A DNA stretch of 64,000 nucleotides from Sipunculus nudus (GCA_026874595.1 CM049310.1:35913558-35977557); one strand, 5' to 3'; shown: positions 51,428-64,000, counted from the stretch's first letter. The notes: a model not told the origin generated them from the sequence alone. A program made the numbers and translations.

Positions 51428-52141
51428 TAAACTGCAGTAATCTGAAACAAATCTCTGAAGGCACTCCAAGAAGTATTCAGTAATCGCAAATGGTGATACA
51501 CTTTCGATATCGCTATATCAAGCAGAAGTCAATGCTTGGCAGCAAAGTCGGAATGTATGAATTATCTCTAAAAACGGATATATATTGTAATGAGGAATAA
51601 AGAGACCGATAACAGTTCTCATTTGTAGGAGGATGTCCCTAACCACTCATTCTATAAACCACTTACAGATATTGTAAAGTACTATGGTCACTGAAACAGA
51701 GAGGGACCCTTAGGTGTTTATACACGCAGAACTACACGAGTGCTCAACTTTAGTAATCTGCAACCGAAGTTTAGTTAATCTCCGCCTGGTGGCGACAGGT
51801 ACTGTACTTAACTTTCGTTCAGCAAATCAATCCTGAACAGATTTTTTGAAATTTTGTGGAGGATTAGAAATACACCCAATAAACGAATCATAAAGTTTTG
51901 AAGGAAATCTGGATAACAATAAAAAAAAGATTAATTCTGTCCCATTTGTACGACTATTTCCAGCTATTGATCGATGTTAGTGCTGTGGCTTTCTTGGGTT
52001 GAATGGTGGGACCGTGACACGTGTGTAGACCTATGGAAACGATCATCCCGGCGGCGGTTTGATGTCTTCGACAACACACTTGTGCTGACATTTTCTTCTT
52101 TTCACCATGCTCTTAATACATTTAACCATGACATTATAACA

Positions 52142-55100
52142 TTAAAACGTGTCTGGGAAAATTCCCGTCAATTTATTTACCACATTTACTGTTCTCACAT
52201 TGCTTCGCAGAAATTGGTCTTCGTTTTCATTTGGTCCTCGTTTTCCTGGTTTTAGATTATTAAGACTGAGGAATACAAGTACCTCTTTCATTCCTCATAA
52301 AGCTCTCAATAATTAAATGTATAATGAGCTTAGGGGTCTTTGTTGAATGTACGGGACGTTAGACAGAAGTAAATGAACGTTGCTCGTCATAAAACAAGAG
52401 TCTGAATACAAGGGAACACTAAAATACCAATATTTGGATTTTATTTTGCTTGTGAAATACAGAGGCTGCATCTATCTTGTGATGACTTTGCTGTTTTTCT
52501 AGCTGTTAGAATTCCAGGCGCTGTACAGTAGTTGCCACGACTTCTCCCATACCATAAGATCTCTAAAAAGGCAAACGAGCCCGCGTGGATAAAAAATTAT
52601 ATTGAGAAGTATTTGTAAGAGAAATGAATGATTGAAATAAAGTTATGTATAAAAATGATAATGCATATATGAGGAGAATAAAACATGATAAAAAATAAAA
52701 CTACATTCATAATTAATATGCCGTAAGGCATTTTTACTATAAATGTTTGTTAACGGGTATATGTCTTTATTTAATGCAGGAGTTGACCTTTTTTGCATAG
52801 CATCATTTTTTCCGCATAGCCTACGTTTATACGTCAAAGGCAAACCGACCTAGAAATATAAAATGTTCAGCTCATGGATATTTAATGCTACCTTTAATGA
52901 TGTGAAGAGTTATTTCTAAACATGCATATCTATCATCGTTTACACCTTGAAATTGCGTTTAATATATGTATACTATAAACGTCAGTTCTAGGTATATGAT
53001 GCGACACGTTTTATTTAACAAATAATCATAACCAGTTAGGCCAAGCAAAATAAAAAGAATGGTTCTCAGGCACCGCCCGCGTCAATTTTAAACACCCGCA
53101 TCAACAAATTTTATTTTGATTTTCAAAAGAAACCAACTTTGAGCTCCAGCCGCTCAGACATTTCTTTCAAGAAGATAAAATCATACAAGTTTGATAAAAT
53201 TTCCTTTGTTATGTAGTGCTTTAACTTGTTAATCAAAATAAATCGGTTATCATCATGCTTTTCCCTTATCATTTGACATTTTCATCGAAACAGAAAAATT
53301 TAAAATAAAAAAAAAAAATAATAATAAAAACGCCCGCCCGCATTGATTTCTGAAAAAAAGTGCATGAGAACCAAACCTTATTTTTAGGGCCTTAACATCA
53401 GGTAGAAAAAAAGTCATCTTCCTGGATATTTCGCATGATTTAAATGTACATAATAGCGTTATTTGTTTTGGAATGTCTTACTCACTTGCCGCTCTCCATG
53501 ATGGTACCGTCGGCCCGATATTCCGTAATATGGTCCACTTGGACAGCAACGTCACTAAATACGACAGTTCCTTCGTTGTCAAATGGAAGCTCCCTGACTC
53601 CATACTTCATATTAATCTTTACCCAAGAGAACGTTTGTTCTGAAACAAAACATCAGTACATCTAAGCTAAGTTATTGAAACGTTTATGGCCGCTATAATA
53701 TGGAATTAATGTATTGGTTGGTCAATTCACGTGTTTCTTTTTCGCTAATTCTTCACTTGCACCATAAGACAACGACAATCGGCTGTGGCAGAGATATCGT
53801 TGTAATTTTATAGGAGGTCATTGCGGTAAAGTATTCGATATTACTGGAGCCACGACTCAAAGTTGGCCATATAATGAAAGTAAGGCATATATTGTTGTAA
53901 AAGCCATAAATAAATGCTGCCGAGAGAGCAAATTGTCATCCTCTTGACTCGAAATTGAGCATGTTCAATATCTAGGGATTACTAAATATATACAATGAAT
54001 CTTAAAATTACAACTGGGAAATGGGGCTGCACCCTTTACAACCGTCTGAACACGGAACCCAGGTTCAACATAACTCTGTATCTCTAAATGGCTTAACATA
54101 CGCACAGTTCATGGAATACAATAACGTTTTAATGCGCTGGTAGGATTACGTGACATGAGACTAGCTAGCGTCATATGGACCCTCTGGCATTACGACCAGA
54201 TTACTAGCGCCAGAGTGTCATTACATCTATGTCTGAGGAACGCATTAATGAAGATGCAAATATTTTCGTCATTTCTGACAATGCTTCATGGCCTACAGGT
54301 AAACTGTCAATCAACATAAACCAGACCAATCGTTAGCATTTTTATTATTCACCAACAATATCTATAGTAAACAAAATCGATACAAACATACAAACATGAT
54401 AGACACTGCAAACATACAATTATAATGAGAATTCTAACAAAAGAATCACAGTTCATGCCACCGCGAGTTCAGCAGTAACGGTTTCCATTTTTTAATATGA
54501 TGAATAATTATTACATTTGATAGCTATTGTCCTCTCAACGTGTTCATACTGATTTAAAATTGCATGCAAAGTGGTTATGTTGCAACTAGCTTCATCGTTC
54601 CTTTATATGAATACTATATATTTATATGACAACAACATATGATTGATCAAACTACTCTTTGGACCGGTATGTTGTATACCAATTAGTACATTTGGCTTCA
54701 TTTCTGTCGGTAGGGATACATCAAAATTCTCCAATTTATGTTTTAACTGTAGATAGAAAGAAAACGTTACCTTGCATTCACAGAATAAATGTTCTAATGT
54801 TTCCTTAAACAAAAAAAAAACAGTAACTACATCTGTTTGAATCAACTAATCTCCATCATTTTGTCATTAACAGGAAGTATATTATTTAATATCTTAAACT
54901 GAAAGACTCTCATTCTGGTGTCTATACATGAACAGTACATTGATTTATACACACATTTCAAATCTACCTCTTTTCCTGAAATTTTCTCTATAGCATATCT
55001 CCCTGTAGGAATTTCCTGTATACCAAATATTAATCTATTATATATGCCTTTACTGGTAATGTTTTCAATATTAACAATCTCATCTTTCATTGGTAGTTAA

Positions 55101-58100
55101 TGGTGGCCTGAAGTAGTATACTCCTCCGACTCTTCTTTAAGTATATTCATCGATTCTTTTCGAATTGAATGTTTTAGCATCAGCCAATAGAAAACCTTAG
55201 ATTTTGGAATTTTGAGAGTATTGAATGCTTTAAAGCCTCCTTTAGTATCTACTATATCCTGAATATAATTAAGTCCTTTGTCGGAAAAATCCTTAAAACA
55301 TGTTGATTTTTCATTTATAGTGATATTTTATTAATCCATTATGGCTGCTCCCGTATGCTGCAATTATCGTTTGGTTCCCCCTTATACAAATCACACCACT
55401 CAGACAATGCCTGTAAAAGACAGGTATAACATTGCTAATGCGTGTTTTATCTAAGTATACACTAATACTTAAAAACCTGTTTTTTGTAAGATAGAATTTA
55501 GGTATCAATTTCCACAACTTTTCCTCACTATCAAAAATTTTTAATCCAAAGTATCCCCCTTGCTTTAATCATATTTTCTAATCCGGTAATGCTAAACCAC
55601 CCTCTAGTTTCTCCCTAATCAACGCTCTATATTTGATATTTGGGATTCCCCCCTTTCCATAAAAAATTGACAACATTTTCCTTGATTTTATCAACAAAGT
55701 ATTTTGGAGGGATAAGCACGTTACATATTTACATCGCCTTAGATAGTATGAGGGATCTTAGTTGTAGAGATAGGTTACGCATCCTCCATGTTCTTAATGT
55801 TAATTGAATAGTGTCTAATATTTTATCAAAATTCTTTCTATTTCTCAGTTCCTTGTTTAAGGAAATATTTACTCCAAGTATTTGCATACTCTCTACCTCA
55901 AGGTCAACCCATTTATAACCTATCTCAATTTCCGGTCGATGTCTATTATCACCTATCCTTGCAACTTCAGATTTCTGATGATTCAACTTAAGTGAATTTA
56001 GCTTTAAAACGTAAGCAGGGTTCTTTCCAAGTGTTTTCATGATTCTTCATTTTCTAATAAAAATGTTGAGTCATCTGCAAATAACAAGGATTTGATCTGT
56101 TATCCACAAATATCTACTCCTACAATATTAGTGTTTTGCGCGAATATTCGATTTAGCACTTCTATGGATAATAGGAACATTTAAGGTGAGAGAGGATCAC
56201 CTTGTCTGCATCCTCGTGAAACAGGTAAAAAATCAGTGGAATATCCATTATTTAGAACACAGTTTTCTAGTTTGTTTTGCATTATATGATTCCATCTTAC
56301 AAAATATTGTGGAAATCCTAATTTTTTAAGATGCATTTCATGAAGCAGTGAAACAGGAAAAAAATCAGTGGAATATCCTTTATTTAGAACACAGTTTTCT
56401 AGTTTGTTTTGCATTATATAATTCCATCTTACAAAATATTGTGGAAATCCTAATTTTTTCAAGATGCATTTCATGAAGCAGTATTCTAATGAATCAAAAG
56501 CAGCTTTGTAATCCGCTGCAAAGAGAATACCTTGTTTTCTTTCTCGGTTCATGTACTCTTAAATATCAAGCAGGATTCTTATTGGTTCCTCTATTGTCCT
56601 TCCCTTAACAAATGCAAACTGATTTTTGCTTATAATATTTGGCATTATAGAAGTCTGTTTGCTAGAATTTTATATTAATTTTAACATCTGTATTAATAAG
56701 GCTTATTGGTCGCTATGATCGTACCAAACGGTGGTCTTTCCCATTTTTTTAAAGAAGAGTTATAGTTGCCTGACGTTAGGAACATGACATATGACCTTTC
56801 ACGTAATTGTCATTTATACAGTTCAATAAAAGATGCCCCACTTTATCTAGAAATGTTACATAAAACTCTGCTGGCAACCCATCGTAGCCGGGAGCTTTAT
56901 TTTTTGGCATTACTTTCAGCGCATTTTTAATTTCTTGCAATGATATTGGTTCGCTGCATCTCTCTTTCTCATCCTCAGATAAACAATTTAAGGTAATATT
57001 TTGCAAATATTCGTCACATTCATTTTCGGATACCCAAGCTTTTTGTTTATATTTTGTTTATAGAATTTTTTAATTTCTATTAAAATTTCTGTTTGTTCTG
57101 TGGATTCTTTTCCATTCTCGAGAAGCAGATTTTGTATACAGCTTTAACTTTTATTTCTTTTCTCCAAATTAAAAAAAATATTTGTTACATTTCTCTCCAT
57201 ATTCATACAACTGTGCTCGTGATCTAATTATAAATCCTTCTGTTATTTTGTTATAACATTCCTCAAGTTTCTTTTTGCAATTCTATAATCTTCAGTTTGT
57301 ACACTATTACTTTTATCAAAATCTTTAATTGTTAGCATTTTTTGTCTACTTTTAATAATACCAAACATAAGCGAGAAAAGTTCCGTTTTAACCCAGCACA
57401 TCTGTAAACCCTTTGGCGTGTTTGTTGAAATTATGACGCATGAACAAAAGCATGGCTCGCACGGGTTACAGGACGCAGGCAGCGTGCAGGCGATACAGGA
57501 AATGACCTGTGTCCATATAGACGGTGTTTCCGTTTGGGTTGTGAGCTCACATGTATACTATTGTGCAAATTCATTATTTTTAGCATAATATTTAGTTTAT
57601 AGGCCGTTTACCACGATATGAGTGCGACCTGATGCAAGACCACTGCGATACATTCCCAGATAAAACTTGTATCACGACTCGACTAGGCTTATCAGCCCAA
57701 TTATCCGATTGCCAACTGAGTCAGGTTGTCACGGCTAGAGACTAGCAGGCCCGTTACATAAAAAAAAAAATAGCAGTCCCTTACCTCGCCCACGCATAAT
57801 ACCGAATCCAGGTGCCAGAGCATATATTTCTGGACTGAGAGTATTGTTGAAGTCAGTTGTTTGTTGTTTGTGATACATATACGCAAATCTCTGTAGCTGG
57901 GATTCTATGAGCCGCTGGTCAACAGCTGCAATAGATAAAGGAACACAGGTGCTGGATACATTTAAGATTTTATGACCTAGGTGACCCAGTATATCCCAGT
58001 TTATATTTATAAATTTATTAATTTTTCGGATAATTAAAGGTAAATCTCATCACTTCATTTTCCGCGAAACCGAGGGTTTTTATGAACCAAAAGCAGCACA

Positions 58101-58474
58101 AATTTATGTTACATGCAGTTTACTGTCATTTAGGACTTCAGATGCCATGTTTTCTCCAAATTCCTTACGATAACTTTTAATTTATTGTTGAGCCCCTTTT
58201 TTCCTTTCTTAGAGTTCCATGTTTCATGGAGTTTAAGCCCTGCTTTTTTCGATCATACGTTGTAATTTGGAATTTAAATTCCACTTGATTTATTGTAATA
58301 AAGACTCGTAAGTTTCTGACTCTGACAAAGGCTAATTTGATATAACTGGAAGGACTACTAGTTACCATTAAAGCAAACATAGAAGCATTAGTCAACAAAC
58401 ATACCATCATCTGGTTCGGAGTCTGCCCCTTTTCCCAAAGTGCAAAACAAAACCAGTAGAACCCACAAAATCAT
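52142..58474 (-). CDS. Probable secreted protein of unknown family, about 162 aa
   Basis: Exons 58474-58405, 57925-57785 and 53639-53486 join in phase (1,1). The first encodes a signal peptide (MILWVLLVLFCTLGKG then ADSEPDD). The second encodes RLIESQLQRFAYMYHKQQ and SPEIYALAPGFGIMRGR. The third reads QTFSWVKINMKYGVREL, then VVFSDVAVQVDHITEYRADG. A last exon, 52265-52142, fits the remaining phase (acceptor CCTCAG). It adds a hydrophilic tail with KPGKRG and FLRSNVR, a GKR motif of the type used for amidation in peptide precursors, and then a stop. This last exon is less certain, since other donors and exons are possible. Total 489 nt, 163 codons. No cysteine pattern is seen beyond the signal peptide. 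The third exon is about 4.1 kb from the second because a LINE fills the intron. Confidence 0.6.
53039..53391. mobile_element. PIF/Harbinger-like MITE (family P), copy 3
   Basis: It is bounded by GGCC at both ends and by TTA on both sides (53036-53038, 53392-53394). The interior matches copy 1 closely, for example 'gctccagccgctc' and 'aagaagataaaatcataca'. It lies in the last intron of the secreted-protein gene model. Confidence 0.75.
54600..57060 (-). mobile_element. Decayed LINE (L1/Tx1-like), reverse transcriptase and C-terminal part
   Basis: Reading leftward, in broken frames: NKAPGYDGLPAEFY (about 56900), QFAFVKGRTIEEPIRIL (about 56600), FAADYKAAFDSLE with the first catalytic Asp (about 56500), RGCRQGDPLSP (about 56200) and FADDSTFLLENEE with the catalytic Asp pair (about 56080). 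Then come KLNHQKSEVARIG (about 55980), WRMRNLSLQL and a C-terminal EHLFCECK segment (about 54780). Stops and frameshifts break the protein many times, so it is not active. The endonuclease half is absent. It lies inside an intron of the secreted-protein gene in the same orientation. Confidence 0.9.
56218..56480 (-). repeat. 132-bp tandem duplication inside the LINE
   Basis: The segment 56218-56349 is nearly identical to 56350-56480. It is a multiple of three and duplicates the QYFVRWN..MQNKLENCVLN part of the reverse transcriptase in frame, just before the RGCRQGDP motif. Confidence 0.9.
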
Positions 58475-59360
58475 ATTTATGTCGAGAATCAATACGTATT
58501 TCACCTTTAACGAAAACCAACTGATATGGTTTTGATGATTGAATTAAACACTCTCCAAATATAAAATTACCTAGTCACCAGCATATATCATATCAGGTGA
58601 TACCCTGATGGCATAATTAGCTAAAAATTAAACAAATCATTAAATTGACTTATGGTTTCATTATTAAGAGTGCGACCTATAGCCTAAAAAATAATAACAA
58701 TTATAGTAGTCACGCACACAGTTTATTATATCCTAAAGCAATTATTCTTTATAATTGAAGCAAGAAAGCATCTGGACGCGGGCACGTTACATTTTGCATC
58801 GCACGCATTTTCATTATAATTATCTCGAAAGAATATATAAGTAATATTGAAAAGGGGATTTGCCACTTATTTACGTCCAGCATATTGTCTAGGTAATCAT
58901 GACGAGAAAAATCGGTATCGGTGAGCTGGCTGGGCCATACGTCCAATTATCAATAAATCAAAGTACAACAGTACTGTTACCTTTCTTTTTGCAGTCGTAA
59001 TTATAACTCGATACCGAGCTTAACATGTACTCTAAAATTTCCCCCGTTCATGCCAGAATTTTATGAAAGTTACACTAAATTCAACTAAACATTTGCACAA
59101 ATCCTTACCTCCGAACCGAAATACACGACTTTCGAGTTCAAGAGTCGTTGATTAAGTATCATTAGACCAGACTAGAATCCCATATCACCTTCCTCGGTGA
59201 ACAGCTTAGTGAAGGTTCATTGGCCAGAGACAGAGCACAAGTGCATTGTAACATTGTCTGCTTGTTTAATTCATTTACCATGGATGACCGAGGACGGGTT
59301 GTTGTTACCCACTGAGATATATATGGCTATTGGTGCAGGAGGGTTCTTTGTTACGCTGAA
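58475..59360. other. Upstream region of the secreted-protein gene
   Basis: The 5' flank of the gene starting at 58474. No clear TATA box or other feature was recognised. Confidence 0.3.
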
Positions 59361-60064
59361 AGATGTCCCTGACTACATATACAAAACGATTCATGGTTAT
59401 ACTTGGTATACGCAGTTAGACGTCTCTGACTACATATACAAAACGATTCATAGTTATACTTGGTATACGCAGTTAGATGTCTCTGACTACATGTACAAAA
59501 CGATTCATTGTTATACTTGGTATACGCAGAAAGATGTCTCTGACTACATATACAAAACGATTCATGGTTATACTTGGTATACGCAGTTAGATGTCTCTGA
59601 CTACATATACAAAACGATTCATGGTTATACTTGGTATACGCAGTTAGATGTCCCTGACTACATATACAAAACGATTCATGGTTATACTTGGTTTACGCAG
59701 TTAGATGTCTCTGACTACATATACAAAACGATTCATGGTCATACTTGGTTTACGCAGTTAGATGTCTCTGACTACATATACAAAACGATTCATGGTTATA
59801 CTTGGTATACGCAGTTAGATGTCTCTGACTACATATACAAAACGATTCATGGTTATACTTGGTATACGCAGTTAGATGTCTCTGACTACATATACAAAAC
59901 GATTCATGGTTATACTTGATATACGCAGAAAGATGTCCCTGACTACATATACAAAACGATTCATGGTTATACTTGGTATACGCAGAAAGATGTCTCTGAC
60001 TACATATACAAAACGATTCATGGTTATACTTGGTATACGCAGTTAGATGTCTCTGACTACATAC
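59361..60064. repeat. 57-bp minisatellite, about 12.4 copies
   Basis: Units begin 'agatgtctctgactacatat' at 59361 and every 57 bp to 60045, where the array breaks off after about 20 bases. Units are nearly identical, with a few shared variants ('cagaaagatgtc' versus 'cagttagatgtc', 'ggtttacg' versus 'ggtatacg'). Because 57 is divisible by 3, frames stay open on both strands (DVSDYIYKTIHGYTWYTQL on plus, CSQRHLTAYTKYNHESFCI on minus). Neither frame has a credible start or splice context. Confidence 0.97.
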
Positions 60065-60284
60065 GCTCCCGTAGCAGCGGAAATCTTGCGCTTCTACAGA
60101 AGCTACTGATTTTTTCCCCTTTTTTACCAAAAACATTACGAGGCATTTATTGTAAAAAATACATAGAATGTAGCAACAAAAACACTTCATGTGGCTTCAC
60201 AATAATCAAGAACTATTAAAAATGGCGAGTATTTGTCCCCATTTTTTAAGATGCTTATCCAGTAATTCATTGTTTTCTGCTGTT

Positions 60285-63200
60285 TTACGTTTGATATTTT
60301 CTTTTGTGGAATGGCCTCCTGTAATCCTCTCCAGTGAATAAAATAAATTGTATAAGCAGCATTTTCAGATCTAATGTCTGAAAATGCTTTTTTTCGTCCA
60401 TCTTTTTGCTATACATGATACACATATTTTTCCCCAACTCATCGAAATATTTTATATATATAGATCCACCTCCTATTTGTGTATACTTATTATTCCACAG
60501 CTGTTGATTCAATATGTAGGGCTAGTATCAACAGGGTCTACAGTCATGAAAGCAGACCATGACTGTAAGCAATGTCGATAGTACCTGGATATCTTTCCAT
60601 TAATATCATTTATGTCTATATTAGCATATAAATTAGCAAGACCACCAAATTTACGTAAAAAAATGATACGGTACAACGGTGCATTTGGCTTTCTTCATGC
60701 CCTTAATCCTAGCAATCCACATAATCCTCTGTGTTTGTACTATAGCGGCTATATCTGGCAAACCAGTTCCTCCATTTTCTTTGGCTTTTAGAAGGACTTC
60801 ATATTTAATTTTTGGCTTTCTTCCGTACCATATGAAGTCAACAACACAACTTTTCACTTTCTTTACAAAGTTCGAATGAGGTTCTAAAATATATGAAACA
60901 TAAAGTACTCTACTGATGCCCAGCGTTTTAACAATTGAATTTCTACCAAATATTGTCAATGCTCTCGTTTACCACATATTAAACAGGGCTAGCAATTTAT
61001 TGTGAATGTTTTTCAAAATTGAGTGTATCCGAAAGTGTCTTATCATAAGTGTACCAGATTCCCAGAACTGTTATCGCTTTTTCATGTACATTTATCCATT
61101 TAATATCATCTTGTTCCGGGGTTTTGCTTTTGGGGCAGCCGAGTCATGCAGCTTCGCATTTACTATAGCTTATTTCAATAGATGAGATCAGTGCAAAATT
61201 ATTCAGTATTTGTCTAACTTCTTTCATGGATTGTAGATCGTTAAAAAGACTGTTGTGTTATCAGCATACATACATTGTTTTATCTCAACACCATTAATGT
61301 TTATACCTTTGACTTTGTTTGTTTGGCGTATCACCATTGCTAAGACTTCAATAGATAATAAGAACAGGTATGGGGCCATACGATCCCCCTGTCTAGTGCC
61401 TCTTTCCAACTTAAAATAGCCAGTGGTATAACCATATTTAAGAACACAACTCTCCAGGTTATTGTGTAATACGGTAACCCATCTTTGAAATATATTCCCG
61501 AATCCACATTTTTTCAGAGTAACAGACATTTAAACATAATCTATAGAATCAAATGCAGCTGCAAAATCAACTGAAAAAAGTAATAGCTTTATTCTTTTAT
61601 ATATGACAGTAATCTAAATATCTCTGATAAGGCTACTGGTGTCTGAAATTCTTCTTCCTTTAACAAAAGCACTTTGGTCTTCGTCTATTAGTATAGTAAG
61701 ACATTTCTTCAGACGTTGCGCTAAAAGTTTACCTAATATCTTAATATCTACATTGAATAAACTGATCGGCCTCCATGATAATTTCCTGTTGTCTTTACCA
61801 GGTTTTTCTATTAGAGTTATTACAGCTTGTCTCTGACTTGTAGTCAGTGACCCATCGCAGAAACATTTATTAAAACAATTCAAGAGATCTTCACATAATA
61901 GATAAAAAATATAAAATTCTTTTGATAATCCGTCATTTCCAGGTGTTTTGTTATTTTTCATTTCCCTCAACACGTTTTTAATTTCATCCTTTGTAATTCC
62001 ACTTTCACATATATTAAACTCATTTTCTGGCAACACTGGTACCTTTAGATCATCCAAATATTTTACACAGTTATTTTCTGTTATTTTATTTTTTAAAAAT
62101 ATTTTCCTGATAAAATTTTTTGATCTCTTTCATGATATTATCGGGCTCCAAAACTTAAATGTCTTTCACTACAAGATTATTTATAGTCGTTTTCTTTTTA
62201 TTTCTTCTCTCAATATTCAGGAAGTACTTCGTACTCCTTTCTCCTTGTTCATACAAATCAACACGTGATCGCACTATTAACCCTTCTATATACTGCTCGT
62301 AAAACTGTTCGTATTCTTTTTTCCGCTGCTCATATGTCGTCAGACTCGTAGGTGTGTCTTTTCGTAGATTCTTTTCCGCTTCCGCTAAATTTTGTTCTAA
62401 GGTATCTCATTTCTTTCTATTATTCTTCTGTATTCTCTTTGAGTATTCAATTGTAATTTCCCTTATTTTATATTTCAAATATTCCCACCAACCTTTTTCA
62501 TCTATAGTATCTTTATCCTTTTCACGAAGTTTGAATACACTGTCTTTTATAAGCTTCTTATAATCTTTATCATTTAACAAAGAGTTATTAAATTTCCAGT
62601 GTGATGGGCCGCGTTTAGCATTAAGCACAGACCCTACAGTACATGTAACTGCAGAATGATCAGTAGATATGGCTGGTATTACACTCACATATTTAATGCG
62701 AGAATTTAAATCATTAGACATCAGTATCATATCCAGTCTGCGTTGACGCAGGGGCGTTTTTGACCTTCAAGTATATTGACGAGCATTAGGGTTTCTAATT
62801 CTCCATATGTCAATTAAATCCATCTCATACATGATTTGTTTCATCTTTGGTATTGTATAATGTTAAGGTCTGTACCTCCTCCATCGGCGTCTTGTTGTGA
62901 AAAAACAAAAGTTGAAATCCCCACCCCAGACTATGTGATTCAGTGTCTTGTTGCATGCTCTTGATTTTTTTTATGTATTTTCGTAAAAAATCTATTTGAT
63001 CAGGCTGTGTGTTTGGTACATAAGTATTGATTATAAGAAATTCTGACCCTTGTATTATCGCCCTTAAAATTATATATCTACCGGAGTCATCAATTTGAGA
63101 ATAAATCTCTTAAAATTCCACCATGCTGCCAATAAGTGTAACAACTCCTCGTGCGAGGGGTGTACCGCAAGAAAAGAAACATAAGCCGTCCCATTGTTCT

Positions 63201-63300
63201 GTCCATCGTTGCTGAATATCTGGAGTAACGTGAGTCTCTTGTAAAAAGATTACACTTTCTTTACCATTTTCATCTAATAACCATTGCAACATTTCCTTTC
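60285..63300 (-). mobile_element. Decayed LINE (L1/Tx1-like) with endonuclease and reverse transcriptase
   Basis: Reading leftward: an apurinic-type endonuclease starting VIFLQETHVTPDIQQRW (about 63240), then FLIINTYVPNTQPDQ (about 63030) and TDHSAVTCTV (about 62660). The reverse transcriptase follows with KTPGNDGLSKEFY (about 61930), RPISLFNVDIKILGKLLAQRL (about 61760), DQSAFVKGRRISD (about 61660), RGTRQGDRMAPYLFLLSIEVL (about 61390) and QCMYADNTTVFL (about 61260). The last is the YADD box with Asp changed to Asn. C-terminal pieces include VLLKAKENGGTGLPD (about 60770). Frameshifts and stops separate the blocks, and the active-site change confirms it is dead. Its 3' end lies beside the minisatellite. 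Confidence 0.92.
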
Positions 63301-64000
63301 TTTTTCTTTTATTCTAAGCCCCCTCAATTTAATGTAATAACTTGAAGACTTGGCATGAAAGTATAAGTATGTATATACGGTGTGTATATTATTTTCAAGA
63401 CACCTAACTGGATATCCTTTTAATTCCGACCGTGTTTATATGTTGTATTTTGTGAAGTATTGTTGATTGCTACATTGTTTAATTGCATTGAATTTAAATT
63501 AATTTTCATATCTTAATACACATTAAATTGGGGTGTGGTAGTTATAATTATTATAGTTCCTAGCTAATCCTAGACATAATTATAATATTAAAATACTCGA
63601 AGCGTCAGAGAGGTGATAAGGACTTTGAGACCTGCTCTTCAATTGAATAAAAGCTCCCGGCATGTGGGGATATTACTACTCGGAGAACATGATTAAAGTC
63701 CATAAATCTCAAATTAAATAATTCCTATGTGAGTAATTGCCGTCACATAATTACATACATTCTGTGTCATGTTCGTGCTTGTACAGTATATGTTTACACG
63801 GAAACACATCTTTACGCAGATGCGTATGCTTTCTGTTGCACTATAAACATAATATTTTAAACTTAACCATTTACAGCACAATGATAGGCACATAAATCTG
63901 TACAATTATATTTATTCGTACTTTTGCATTTTTATTTTAATGATTCGCATCAGATCTGGGACACCCCCTTAATTTGTATCTTTCGGAGTTGACGTAATCG
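63301..64000. other. AT-rich stretch, nothing recognised
   Basis: No exon, repeat pair or RNA gene was identified here. It may include the 5' end of the LINE. Confidence 0.3.

Noticed and set aside
59197-59919. 240-aa plus-strand open frame over the minisatellite
   Set aside because: It starts at a GTG, has no splice context, and is open because the 57-bp unit is a multiple of three. The minus strand is open for the same reason.

Overview
This window looks like nuclear DNA of an invertebrate, most likely a bivalve mollusc. The genes are split by large AT-rich introns with GT-AG sites. The space between them is filled with short inverted-repeat transposons, microsatellites and interspersed repeats carrying long runs of 'gtccgtccgt'. 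There is also an intronless Toll-like receptor of the type common in molluscs. No bacterial, viral or organellar signature was seen. All gene models were built by eye from splice sites, reading phase and translation.

Layout. 1.5-11.6 kb (+): nine consecutive exons of PIGK/GPI8, the catalytic subunit of the GPI transamidase, with its 5' end outside the window. 11.6-18.6 kb: repeats and gene-poor sequence. 18.6-21.0 kb (-): a two-exon gene for an unrecognised acidic 219-residue protein, with two perfect TGACGTCA sites just upstream. 24.7-26.4 kb (-): a five-exon Ras-superfamily GTPase of 237 residues with unusual residues at the positions equivalent to Ras 12, 13 and 61. 30.4-32.8 kb (+): a Toll-like receptor. 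33-41.5 kb: a transposon-rich gene desert. 41.5-45.7 kb (+): a seven-exon gene for a 246-residue protein whose G-domain fold is recognisable but whose nucleotide-binding motifs are all altered. 50.6-51.6 kb (+): a small gene for a 74-residue Pro/Lys-rich protein with a TATA box and poly(A) signal. 52.1-58.5 kb (-): a four-exon gene for a probable secreted protein whose second intron holds a dead LINE. 59.4-60.1 kb: a 57-bp minisatellite. 60.2-63.3 kb (-): a second decayed LINE.

The most interesting observation is the pair of GTPase-like genes. The one at 24.7 kb keeps a near-canonical nucleotide site. The one at 41.5 kb has lost every G motif, yet both share four introns at matching places and phases (1, 2, 1, 1) and a 44-nt last exon. 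I read the second as a pseudo-GTPase paralogue of the first. They flank the Toll-like receptor, but any functional link between the three is only suggested by position.

The mobile-element record is also informative. It includes a hAT-like element with an exact 8-bp target duplication, a PIF/Harbinger-like MITE family (three copies), a CGCGA-rich MITE family (two copies), a 612-bp element with 25-bp perfect terminal repeats, and a repeat family whose three copies each keep a perfect TGACGTCA.
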